The translations under genes were made by a program, and so were the position numbers. Source: Obelidium mucronatum (lineage: Eukaryota > Chytridiomycota > Chytridiomycetes > Chytridiales > Chytriomycetaceae). Taken from it: DNA of 40,088 nucleotides. Positions 29,950 to 39,686 of this stretch are shown in pieces; position 1 is the first letter of the stretch, and each line of letters begins with the position of its first letter. Under the pieces are notes generated by a model. The model saw only the letters and a list, made by a program, of their open reading frames with translations, was not told the origin of the DNA and made no database searches. The stretch spans positions 1 to 40,088 of the forward strand of contig JAIVFH010000245.1 of the NCBI GenBank assembly GCA_025765595.1, in the 5' to 3' direction.

Positions 29950-32900
29950 ATGACGCAGCTCCTCCGCTTCTTGACTCTCTTTGCCTCCCTTTCCCTTGCC
30001 AGCGCGTCGCCGATCGAGTGCGCGTTTCTTGTCTTCTGCAGCGCCCGCCTGGCGCCGAGCTGCGCGTCTTTTGTGTCCGAACACTTCGGACGCCTCGGAC
30101 AAGCCGCGTCGCTGCGCTTGTCGCTCGACACGGCGCTCGTGCGGCTGGCGGCGTTCGATGTGCGCGGCTGCGGCGGCGGCGAGTTTCTGTGTTTCAAAGT
30201 ATAATGCTGACTAATGCTGACTAATCAGACGCAGCTGCCGCGCTCGCTGACTCATCGCCGCTCATTGCGTCCGTGGCGCCAGTTTACCGGCGCCAGCGGC
30301 AGGCGGTGGCGGCTTCAAATATCGCAGATTCGGTGCACGACGCGATCCACGCTCTGACAGGTTGCTTTCAAGTTTATTCTTCAAATATTCAATATCACCA
30401 ATTTGTCAATTGTAGGTGTCGACAAGGCGCGTTCTCGATTCAACGCAACTGGCGCTGGGGTCAAGATTGCTGTTATTGATTCCGGTGTTTACTACAAGCA
30501 CCCCGCGCTGGGCGGCTGTTTCGGCTCTGGTTGCAAAGTCACATTCGGTCACGATTTTGTTGGAGACGCGTTCAATGGCTCAAATTCTCCGGTTCCCGAT
30601 TCGGATCCATTCGACAACTGCAGCTCGGAAAGCCATGGTACGCATGTTTCAGGGATTATTGCTGGAACGGGGTCCTTGTCTGGGACAAATGAAATTGAAT
30701 GGACGGGTGTTGCTCCAGGTGCGACTTTGGGGATGTATCGCGTCTTGTGAGTTGTCTTGCTCTTTTCATCTCTTTGTTTTTGTTTTATTGTTTTGTCTTT
30801 TCAGCGGATGTGATGGATCAACATCAACTGATATCATCACGGCGGCTATTTACATGGCTGCGTCTGACGGAGCACATATCATCAATTTGTCATTGGGAGG
30901 AGGTCCTGAATTCTCGGACGACAGCGCCGCAGCCGCAGCAGAAGCAGTCGGGAAGCGAGGTCACTTTGTTGTCGCATCTGCTGGAAATGATGGCTCGGCC
31001 GGAATGTTTGTCTCTGGAAATCCCGCCAATTCAAAAGGAGCCATCAGTGTGGCGTCGTTTGGTACTGTGGATGCGTGTTTGTGATGTCTCCATGTGTGAA
31101 CTGACGAGATTTTTGACCCATCATCGCAGACAATGCCTACACAATCTACAGCAAGGCATTATTCGGAGAAGCTCAATATGCATATAACACAGCCAAAAAT
31201 AATGGGAGTATTGTGGATGGGCAGATTTGGGACGTGGTTATTAATGGTTAGATCTCCCACACAACATCTCGTCTTTCTCAACACATTATCCCAGATATTA
31301 CCGCCGAAGATAAAAATATTCTTGACGACGGCTGCTCGGTATCCAAAGAAACATTTCCGCTCCGAAATTTATCTGGCAAAGCACTACTCATTCGTTGGGG
31401 CAATCCAACACTTGGAGGTTCCGCGAAGCGATGTAAACACGCAGTGTCTCTTGGTGCAGCAATGTGCATTCTCTATGGAAATACCCCTGCCATGGCGTCT
31501 ATTCTCGGAGTTTCAGAGATTCCAGGAATATTCTTGAGCCAACAAGGCGGCCGCGCTCTACTCAGAGCCGCACAAAAAAACGTTAACTCCACTCCTGCAA
31601 TCCGTATTCAATTCACTTTCCAATCAATGCACCAAAAGGTCCCCACCGCCGGAACCCTCAGCACCTTTTCCTCACCCGGACTGAGCTTGGAACTTCAAAT
31701 GAAACCCGACATTGCAGCTATCGGAGGAACAGTGTTATCCAGCATGTCTCCATTCGCCATTTCGAGTCAAAAGTTGCACGGCGACTCTGGAGTAATGAGT
31801 GGTACTTCAATGGCGGCGCCGTACCTTGCAGGTGTACTGGCTTTGCTGATTCAAGCGCGAGGATTCAATTTGACTTTTCAAGAAGCGAAAGGGTATTTAC
31901 AGAATTACGCGCGGCCTACTAGAATCCACAAAGAGGAGGAGTCCGACAATTTGATCTCGCCGTCGCTGTCGTTGATTCATAATCCAGCGTATCAAGGTGC
32001 TGGACTTGTTGACGCGTATGGCTCTCTATCTGGATCGACTTTGGTGTTGCCAAGTAGTTTTTCATTGAATGATTCGATTGGACTCCAACAACAACAACAA
32101 GAACAACAAGGAAACCATGAATTTTCGATTTGGAATCACGGGCTTGACGATGCAGTTTATTTCCTCGAGTTTATCGCATCCGGAACAGTGGAGCCGTTTT
32201 TGGTAGGGGATGATTACATGCAGGATCAGAATTCGACGCGGGTCGTCTCGGATCTCTCGTGGGGAGTCGAGTTCTTGGATGGTAGTAGTGTCCACGCCAA
32301 CTCGAATCACCAGAATCAGTCGAGTCGCTGGGGAGAAGCTTTTGTGCGTGTAGAAGCTGGTGGGAAAGCTGTCGTCAAGTTTAAAGTGCATCCACCGCCA
32401 ACAACCAAAGAATGCCGTGTCTACGGCGGAACAATTCGAATTTTGAATACAAATGCCAAAGAAAGCGCGGAAATTAATGTTCCGCTGGTTGGAGTTGCCG
32501 GGGTTTGGAAAGATCGCGCCGTGTGGGTACGCGATTCAAAGTCCTTGGCGGAGAGAGTGTTTCAAGCGAAACTGAATATAACAAGTGTAACAGTTTCAAC
32601 GGGGATCTATGCGGATTTTAATTTATTACCGGTTTCGGAAAGCGGTGCAAGTGTGTTGAATGCGACTGAAGGGGTTGTAGTGTTGGCACTTACTGCGATG
32701 ACTTCTCGAATTGCGATGGTGGAAATGTTTGAATTTGCTGGCGGTGATGGTGGTGGTGGTGGTGAAATATTTGAAAACGATAACGGTAGCAGTGGTAGTA
32801 GTAGCAGTAGTACAAGTAGTAGCAGTAGTTCGATAATTGGGGTTTTGAACTTGGTTGATTTTGATCCAGCGCGTGGTTCAGCCCCCTTGTTTGGGAGAGC

Positions 32901-33165
32901 TGCTTATTGGGAGCCTTTACAACGGACAGCTTTTGCGGATGCGCAAAGTGTGAAAGGAGCAACTTTATACTTGTGGGATGGGAGAGTGTGGGGGTATACT
33001 AATGGAACCACCGGAGCGAGAAGTGGATTTAAGCCTCCTGCGAAACTTGGTGGTGGTGGTGGGTATTATTTTGTTCGGTTTAAGGCGTTGAAACCCTTTG
33101 GGAACTCTTTTGTTGAAGGCGATTGGGATGAGATTTCGAGTCCTGTCTTTAAACTTGTTTTTTGA
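29950..33165 (+). CDS. Secreted S8 subtilisin-like serine protease with PA-type insert, 987 aa
   Basis: Six exons: 29950-30190, 30229-30360, 30416-30746, 30805-31076, 31130-31246, 31295-33165. The ATG at 29950 opens a signal peptide (about 1-20). The triad is Asp in KIAVIDSGVYYKHPALGG (about 144), His in SHGTHVSGIIAGTG (about 200) and Ser in MSGTSMAAPYLAGVLALL (about 535); the oxyanion Asn is in VVASAGNDGS. The large gap between His and Ser holds a PA-like insert (about 370-450), as in Vpr/C5a-peptidase-type subtilases. About 350 residues follow with Fn3-like beta-rich segments, a poly-Gln run and Gly/Ser tracts. Exons 1-2 are much more GC-rich than the rest. The first intron would be only 38 nt and contains a duplicated decamer, so that junction is uncertain. 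Role: extracellular proteolysis. Confidence 0.88.
30203..30222 (+). repeat. Tandem decamer in a very short intron
   Basis: AATGCTGACT occurs twice in tandem, each copy carrying a CTGAC/CTAA-type branch-point sequence, directly before the acceptor ATCAG of the subtilisin first intron. Confidence 0.7.
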
Positions 33166-33315
33166 GTGTAATAAGCGTTACATCTTTTTGTTTTTAGTGC
33201 AATAAAAGTTACTTTTCGCATAATGATGTAATTACACTCCCGACCAAAAGAATCAAAAACAAGACAAACCAAATTTATTCTTTGACCCCACACAATATTC
33301 ATATCAAAAGTTATA

Positions 33316-34450
33316 TCACTCTTCATCGCCTTCGTCGTCCGATAAGAGTGCGAAACCTTCTTTATCAGCAACGCGACTACCCTTCTTCCACTTAAACTCT
33401 CCACTGAATTTTGGCAACTTTGAACGTGGATCGTAATGGCTCTTTGGAGAAAACCTGAATGTTCTACTGGAACCAGTTGCTGTAGAAGAATTCTGAGTCA
33501 GCGACTGTTGTTGTTGTTGCTGTTCTCCCTTTTTTTTAGCAAGCTTGACGGAATACTGCGCTAGCTGACTTGTGGATTCGACGGTTGGAATCCGTAAGTC
33601 TTGTGGGTAGGAAAGGTCGCGTTTGGTGAGATTTACTTTGGTTGAAAGGCCTTGACTGGTTGCTGTTTTCCGCATACGTGCAAAGTCTTCTTGGGTGAGC
33701 TGTTTTTTTTGGTGGTTTTGTTTGGGTTTAAATGGCAAAAACATAAAAACAAAGTACAAACCTTGCTCAATGACGCAGGACTGAACTTATACCCATCTTT
33801 CCACAGTTTTGCGAAAAATGCTTTGAATTTCGGATCTTTCGAAAGGCGGGGTTAAAAGGGTTCAAAAAACGCAAGCCGAGAAGTGTTGCCTTACGAGCGT
33901 CCTCGGCAGTCCCCCACTCGGCAATCAGTTCCATAATCTGGCCTCTGTTCTCAATAGCCAAAGTCTTGCGTTGGATAACATCGAATTCAAGAAATTCAAA
34001 GGCGGTTGCAAGCGTGGTTTTGAATGGCTCTCCACAGTTTTTGTAAAAGGCATCGAGGACAGAGAGGGTGTAAAAGATTGAGACTATCCGTATTCAATGT
34101 AAATTTAAGATCTTGTGTTTATTTTTTGGGAAACGATTGAAATCGAAAACGTTACCTGGATCATCTTGTAGCAATCGATACTTTATGGCATTGAGTGCTT
34201 CTTGGGGACCGTTCTTTGAGTCAGAGTTAATCGACTCGGCAATCAGTAGGACGCTGTGCCAGTCGAGATCAGAAACATCGGGGGCAGTGCTCTCTGTGAT
34301 GTGTTGATGGGGGGTGGTTTAGTGCCACTTTGCATGAAACACACCAAGCTTACCGAGAATAGGAGTGGCAATGGGACCCACAGGCGGTATGCTTAGATCG
34401 ACGCTCTTGCGAAAGACAGAGCCGCCAGAGCTGCTTCCTGTCTTGAACAT
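33316..34450 (-). CDS. VHS-domain protein, 293 aa
   Basis: Five exons in phase: 34450-34354, 34293-34156, 34083-33895, 33835-33762, 33699-33316. Start MFKTGSSSGGSVFRKS. The VHS domain (about 45-170) reads LDWHSVLLIAESINSDSKNG, QEALNAIKYRLLQDDPVSIF, TLSVLDAFYKNCGEPFKTTL, AIENRGQIMELIAEWGTAED and FKAFFAKLWKDGYKFSPASL, the eight-helix pattern of Hrs/STAM/Lsb5 VHS domains. The tail has LTQEDFARMRKTATSQGLST, a poly-Gln tract (six Gln), and ends with acidic DDEGDEE. No FYVE or SH3 domain is visible. Probable role in endosomal sorting or endocytosis at actin patches (inference). It is a distant paralogue of the VHS gene at 22236-23215: same MFKT start and the same MELIAEWG/MIAEWG helix. Confidence 0.75.
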
Positions 34451-34557
34451 GTTGTACTGTATCATTTTTTGATTGATTTCAAACGGTCACTGTTACTCAC
34501 AGATCGAAAGAACTATCTCGATTCAACAGTATACATAAAATATTTTTACAACTTGGT

Positions 34558-35927
34558 CTAAAAACAATAAAGCAAAAGCATGCCTCCAATGCATCCACTC
34601 ATTCCAATGCTCACGTAAAAAAACTCCAATTGCATCCACTTGGTTCCCTGTGATTCCCTGCTCTGGCCAAGAATCTGTGCCACACATAGTGGCACTACAA
34701 CCAGAGCCAAGTTAAACAGCGCTGTGCAAATTCCATAGGCTTTCGTGGCGTTGTTTAAACCCACAACTTTTGACACAAACGGCCAAAGAAGGACAGTGTT
34801 TACGGCGTAAGAAACCCCCACCAGCGATAACGTGAATGGCAAAAGAAACATTGCAGCCGTGGTGCCTGAGAGTCCGAGAACCAAATGACAGATTCCCAAG
34901 CACCCGAAGCTTATAGATATCAGGATTGAGCCCGTTTTGTTTGGGGATACGAACGTTCCGAGAATAGGGATCAGAATGGAACTTATTATTGTTGGTATAC
35001 TGTTTTTTAAGATTTTGGGCGGTTTTGGACGAGCAGTTAGAGAGAAGTGTTGGGAGGGAACAACTTGGGGAATATATATACCTCATTGCAAACCCAGCTC
35101 CCACCGGATCATTTGGATACCATTTATAAATTAAAAATGCAGATGCGGTATTGTTGAAGCAAACCATAGAGTAATCCATAAAGAACAGAGCCGCTAAGGT
35201 CCAAAAAGCGAATGGTAATTTTGAGGATTCAAGAGGAAACTCATCTCTTGCATTATCATCGCCAATCAATGGGCTTGATTCTGATACATTCTGAATAATA
35301 GGAATATCGCGATACATGATTGCGAGGGCAACCAGAAACGAGAGTAAACATGCAGCTGTTGCCGCTGTGATGGCAGCATTCAATCCAAATACAGAGTTGA
35401 TAACCGGAGACATTGATGAACATAAAACCGATCCCAAAGTAGATACAATAGAGTCTGTTGTTTTTGTGTGTTTTTTTTTGTGTGAGTCTTGCTTCTGCGA
35501 AAGTCTGGAGCTCACTTGCACTCATTGACAGCACGACTCTTTGTCCTTTGAAAAGCCGCGAAACCAGCGCTGCTTGGGCAACTCCAAGAACTTCACCGCC
35601 AAATCCAAACAATATTCGACCACTCAGGAGTATTGACTGACTTTTGAGCAAGAAACCAAACTGAACAATCATTTGCCCAACAAGAACAAGTGCACTCGAT
35701 AAGACTAGTAGACGATTTAAACCACCGACTTTGGATGAAATCTGAGTCGAAAAGAATGGCAGAACAATGTTTGGCAGAGAGTAAACGACATAGAGCCAGC
35801 TCAGCAGACACTGCCACGTCTCGAAAGGTAGCTCAAAGTGCGCCATCAGTTGCGTATTGAGTGATCCGGGTATGTCATACGCCCAATAGGCTCCAAAGCG
35901 GAGAAGGCTTATCAAGAGAACTGACAT
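34558..35927 (-). CDS. MFSD1-like MFS transporter, 408 aa
   Basis: Three exons in phase: 35927-35516, 35454-35082, 34999-34558. Hallmarks are YVVYSLPNIVLPFFSTQISS, GRILFGFGGEVLGVAQAALV, SRLFKGQ, VCFNNTASAFLIYKWYPNDP and AYGICTALFNLALVVVPLC. It shares with the copies at 8382 and 14360 the introns after the GGE-containing exon and in the Met-Arg-Ser codons. It lacks the intron after the first 45 codons and the long central loop, hence the shorter length. Possible transport of small peptides or other solutes across an internal membrane is inferred from MFSD1. It is divergent with the SYLF gene (start codons 132 bp apart). Confidence 0.8.
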
Positions 35928-36059
35928 GAAAATGAATGAAATAAAAAAAAAGAGCTTAAGATTACATTAAGCTACATTGCATTGAAAGAAGGGGAAATCG
36001 TGGGAATTCATGATATAAAGAAAGAAGCAAGCAAATACTTTAAAAAAAGCGTACATAAA

Positions 36060-37097
36060 ATGAACTCCGACTTTTCCAACGAATGCATCAAGGCAACGCA
36101 GATCATTGACTCTTTTCGCACTCAGCATGGTGTTATAATTCCCGAGTTTGTGCTGCGTAAGTTCCAAAGTGGCAAGAAGAGTTGTAGGAATTTGTAATCA
36201 TGTCCACAATAGGCAATGCTCGCGGTGTTGCCGTTCTTAGCGTAATCAAAGCAGGATTGGGTTTTTCGGGCCGTCATGGTACAGGTGTGGTAGTTGCCAG
36301 ACTGCAGGATGGATGTGAGTAACAATGTGTTTTTGGTGTCTTTGATTGATCACATCCTACCAACAGCTTGGTCTGCCCCAAGCGCGATCGTCACAACTGG
36401 TCTTGGATTTGGCCATCAGATCGGAATCGAAAGCACTGACTTTGTCATTATCCTCAACACGGCTGAAGCTGTGACTGCCTTTTCTCAAGGGCACAACTTC
36501 TCTGTTGGGGGGAACCTTTCTGGTACTTTTCACCATCAGTTCAATCGCATAGCATCTGCTAATATTTTTTAATAATATCGCACTAGTTGCCATTGGTCCA
36601 TTGGGTGCCAGTGCAGAAGCAAACGCGACAATCAACTCGAAAACCGTTGCTCCCATTTACTCGTACTCTCACTCCAAGGGTCTCTTTGCGGGAGTGAGTC
36701 TTGAAATCGGGGCCATTAGCGAGCGCACCGAGACAAACGCGGCAGCTTATGGACCTGGTATCTCCGCAGAGCAAATTCTGGACGGATTCGTACCGAGACC
36801 AGAATATGCCATGGAGCTTTACTTGTTAGTGTGGTTCCTCCTTTTTCTTTCTGTGTAGTTTATTTGTACTTATCTGGTTTTGTATGCACATTTAGGGCAT
36901 TGGATATGACTCTTCATCCACTTGAAGATGAAGTCGACCAAGTCCTTGAAACACAGCAGGTGTCTCTTGCCTTTGCAGAACAAGAGCAGGGACAGAAAAA
37001 GGGCCATCCTCAACAAGACGATGAAGGATTTGTCGTTTTGACGAATATTGTTGATGGTAAAGATGGCGATGGCAAGTCTTCAGCATCATCGGCCTAA
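36060..37097 (+). CDS. SYLF-domain (Ysc84/SH3YL1-like) protein, 264 aa
   Basis: Five exons in phase: 36060-36156, 36213-36314, 36367-36522, 36587-36824, 36896-37097. The splice junctions rebuild conserved SYLF motifs: FVLRNARGVAVLSVIKAGLG, GRHGTGVVVARLQDGSWSAP, GLGFGHQIGIESTDFVIILN, GGNLSVAIGPLGASAEA and YSYSHSKGLFAGVSLEIG. The domain fills residues 5-215. The C-terminal 50 residues are acidic and Gln-rich, without the SH3 domain of yeast Ysc84/Lsb3. SYLF domains bind phosphoinositides and actin and act at endocytic patches. The ATG at 36060 is the first ATG in frame; the frame stays open further upstream, so a longer N-terminus cannot be excluded. Confidence 0.9.
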
Positions 37098-37215
37098 TCG
37101 CTCTTGTAAAAATTGAAACATGTAAAATGTTTAACACTGCTGTGTAAATTGAGAAATAAAAAGAAGATGGTTTATTGGAGGTTTATATTCTTGAAAGAGG
37201 AATGCAGTTTCAATT

Positions 37216-37843
37216 CTAATAAAGGGGAGATTTAGAGTAAAGGGGAGATTTAGAGAGCCAAAACAAGACGGCGGCAAGCAGCAAAGCAGTGGTACTAGTT
37301 TCGGTGCGGGTCGCGAAGCTTTGGATACTAAGGCTTGATGCCACAGCATCAGCGTTACCGATTGGTTTTATTGGTACCAGCCAGCAGAAGAAGAAGTGCT
37401 GGTGGTGGTGGTGGTGGACGCAGTTGTAGAACTCGAGTAAGAAGCAGTACGCGAAGAGGGCTGAAGCAGCAGAAGAAGTGGCGGGGCGAAGAAGAAGTGG
37501 CGGGAGAAGAAGAAGGGGCGGAGGAAGAGAAGGTGAAGTAGCCGATGCTGTTTCAATTAAAGAAGTAGAGACGCCGTGCTGGAAACATCACGGCGGAAGA
37601 CAGCCGCAGTCGCTTCAAACGGCGTGCAGTAGTCCCCAATTCAACTGTCAAGGAATCCTGCTTCGACGCGCAAGTAACATCAACTTGGCACCAGTTTTGG
37701 GTGCCGCCAATGGGGAGGCCGAGACCGCAGGTTGAGATGCAAGGGCAAGGGGGAGAGCTGGTGGTAACTGCAACTTTGAGACATGTTTGAGCACTGGCAC
37801 GCGTTGTTGCTTTCTTTTTTGGAAGGTTAAGCTCCAGACTCAT
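37216..37843 (-). pseudogene. Frame-broken Cys-rich, Ser/Thr-rich wall-type protein gene
   Basis: Protein-like segments follow one another on the minus strand but in alternating frames. They are a Cys-rich part (CPCISTCGLGLPIGGTQNWC, QVDVTC), then YCTPFEATAAVFRRDVSSTA, then Ser/Thr/Pro-rich pieces (FSSSAPSSSPATSSS; SYSSSTTASTTTTTSTSSS), and last a GPI-like hydrophobic end (TSTTALLLAAVLFWL) with its stop at 37218-37216. At least three one-base shifts are needed. A TATAAAG on the minus strand sits at about 37853, only about 8 bp before the first ATG, so the real start is probably further in. The layout (Cys-rich head, Ser/Thr stalk, GPI tail) resembles fungal wall proteins; I do not recognise the family. 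Pseudogene or assembly errors. Confidence 0.4.
37220..37255. repeat. Perfect 18-bp tandem duplication
   Basis: TAAAGGGGAGATTTAGAG occurs twice in direct succession at the 3' end of the frame-broken wall-type gene. Confidence 0.9.
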
Positions 37844-38176
37844 GGCGCTTTATAGTTCTGCCAACCAGAGAATTCCGCTGTACATCTCTGACATTTCCCT
37901 TTTTTGTGGGGGCGATGGGATGCCCGAGCGCTGAGGGCACTCATTGTGCACTCATTCGTTGAATAATGCGAAATAAGCAGAATAATGTCAGTGAAGTATA
38001 GTTTGTTTTCCGCTTATACAAGATATTTGATCTGATTTTGAATGAAATTTATTTTTGCCTGGGCCTGTAAAGGCCCGAAAAGGCCCGAAAAAATTTTCCA
38101 TTAGCGCCATCACGACTGCAGGAACAAATACTTTTTTGTTCATATGTCTTTCTGGTCAAGTCCATCGATCTGAAGT
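37844..38176. other. Intergenic with small repeat/hairpin
   Basis: Around 38058-38090, GGGCCTGTAAAGGCCC can pair with itself, and AAAGGCCCGA is repeated twice. No gene is recognised. Confidence 0.4.
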
Positions 38177-38641
38177 TCAGTTTTGCTGATACAATGTTGC
38201 AGTTCCTTTTTCTGTGAAATCCAACGCCACTTCCGTTACTCCTGCCTCCTCCACAAATCCTTCCTCGTCTTCCCAAAACGATACGACAGCAACTTTCGAA
38301 TTAAACGTAACTCCTTGTTCGAGCTTTGATGCAACTGCCTCTTCATCGCTGATGTAAGGTATGCAACTCCAGGTCGACGACTGTTTCTGTTTGAGGCTGC
38401 TCTTGAGGCCAACATGGCTCGGGTCTTGATATGGTTTCACTCCGGTTTTATTTCGGATCCAATCCTTCGTATCCCGGAACCAGACTCTTTCATTGAGGAG
38501 TTGGCGGTCTGTGTCGATTTGTACGGCGAGCTCTTCGCGTGCCCTTGTGAGTGATTTTATCTTTTTATGGATGTGGAGGAGTCTAGAGAATTGAGGCTGT
38601 GTTTCTGTGGGTGTGCAGATTGTTAACTTTGTTTTGCTCAT
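38177..38641 (-). CDS. Unknown protein, 154 aa (second of two overlapping ORFs)
   Basis: ORF with a start ATG at 38641 that shares ATGA with the stop of the upstream ORF. It has a helical, charged N-terminal half (FSRLLHIHKKIKSLTRAREE) that could form a coiled coil, and a C-terminal half with alternating hydrophobic strands (SKVAVVSFWEDEEGF; TEVALDFTEKGTATLY). No known family is recognised. It could be the second cistron of one mRNA or the 3' exon of a single gene: an intron-like GTTTGT...CTCAG would restore one frame (junction GDFMSK-like) but would be only about 20 nt long. A one-base indel is another explanation. Confidence 0.45.
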   Translation of the reverse strand: MSKTKLTICTPTETQPQFSRLLHIHKKIKSLTRAREELAVQIDTDRQLLNERVWFRDTKDWIRNKTGVKPYQDPSHVGLKSSLKQKQSSTWSCIPYISDEEAVASKLEQGVTFNSKVAVVSFWEDEEGFVEEAGVTEVALDFTEKGTATLYQQN

Positions 38642-38922
38642 AAAGTCCTGAGGTTAAAACGACAAACGAAACCTAGGTCTTGGTTTGGATTTCCTGCACG
38701 AATAAGTTGCTCTTTTAGGCATTCATATTCTTGCTGGTATTGAGAGATGGCAGTGTCAATAGCTTTGAGATCCAGGGTGTCTAAAGTTCTGCCGATAATC
38801 GAGGCAGGGTGGTACCCCTTTGTTCGATCCAGTTTGTGTTTCCACAAACTGAACCTTACGGTGATTTGGTCAATTAGCGGTAGGTGGGATAGCGTCTGTT
38901 TGGCGGGCAGCGGTTGAGTCAT
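38638..38922 (-). CDS. Unknown protein, 94 aa (first of two overlapping ORFs)
   Basis: ATG at 38922; stop TGA at 38640-38638 overlaps the next ORF's ATG. The protein is soluble and helical (LDTLDLKAIDTAISQYQQEY ECLKEQL, coiled-coil-like), with no signal peptide and no recognised domain. Helix type and charge run on into the next ORF, so the two are probably parts of one gene product. Confidence 0.45.
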   Translation of the reverse strand: MTQPLPAKQTLSHLPLIDQITVRFSLWKHKLDRTKGYHPASIIGRTLDTLDLKAIDTAISQYQQEYECLKEQLIRAGNPNQDLGFVCRFNLRTL

Positions 38923-39042
38923 TGTGAGATCGGCGAAACTAATTTAAAAGTAAAGCCCAGATAACAAAACACTTCTTTTTCTCTCTTCCACGTTAAATTT
39001 TATTAGTTTATGATGCTTTCCACACTAAAATCCCGACAGTTC

Positions 39043-39587
39043 CTAAACACAAAAACACACGTCAGTCCCTGTAAAATCACCTGTAAAAAAAAAAAACAAA
39101 TAGGCATTTCTCAATTACCGCCAAAGTACATGAACATAAGATTTTTTGATTCATGCGTGATATCGAAACCAAATCCTTCACCGACGACAACATGCCATGA
39201 AGTTCCACACCGCTTGTCCATTAGTTCTTTAATTACTTTTGCGGCTGTCTAGAAGAAAAAAGCAACTTGATGATCAGATTTACTCAGATAGTTCGACGCG
39301 TATCAGACACACCCACCTCATAATTGCTAAAGTGTTTCTCCACCGCCGTGACAATCATATCGACAACTTCCAGCTTCAGCTCAGCGTCCATATCACATAC
39401 CTGGACATCACAAGAGCGATGATGAATAAAACGCAATAAAGACGCGTTCGATCAAATCTGTCATACATACTTTAACCAGCGGATAGTTGAAGTTCTTTCG
39501 GTTGTCTTTATCATCGGCAGCTGCTGCCTTGTCCCCACCGCCCGCTGCAGCAGCGGCAAGATTTGCGGTACTTCCCGAATCAGCCAT
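39043..39587 (-). CDS. DNAL4: Axonemal dynein light chain 4 (DNAL4-like)
   Basis: Exons 2-4 are 39400-39317, 39248-39119 and 39068-39043, in phase. They give VCDMDAELKLEVVDMIVTAV, ETAAKVIKELMDKRCGTSWH VVVGEGFGFDITHESKNL and MFMYFGGTD. These match DNAL4 (SDM, SAAKMIKETMDKKFGSSWHV, GEGFGFEITHE, YFGG), an LC8-like light chain of outer-arm axonemal dynein. Exon 1 ends at 39470 (IPLVK). With the ATG at 39514 all exons are in phase and the protein has 94 residues. With the more natural ATG at 39587 (MADSGSTANLAAAAAGGG..., reading NYP before LVK) a one-base excess in the CCC run near 39482 must be assumed. Presence implies a motile flagellum. Confidence 0.85.
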
Positions 39588-39686
39588 CTGATGATTCTAT
39601 TTATTTGTTTTTTGCTTTATTTGGGAGTTTGTCACAATAAACAGAGAGAGATTTTTCATTTTTTTTTCCTAATTCGAAAAACCCAA

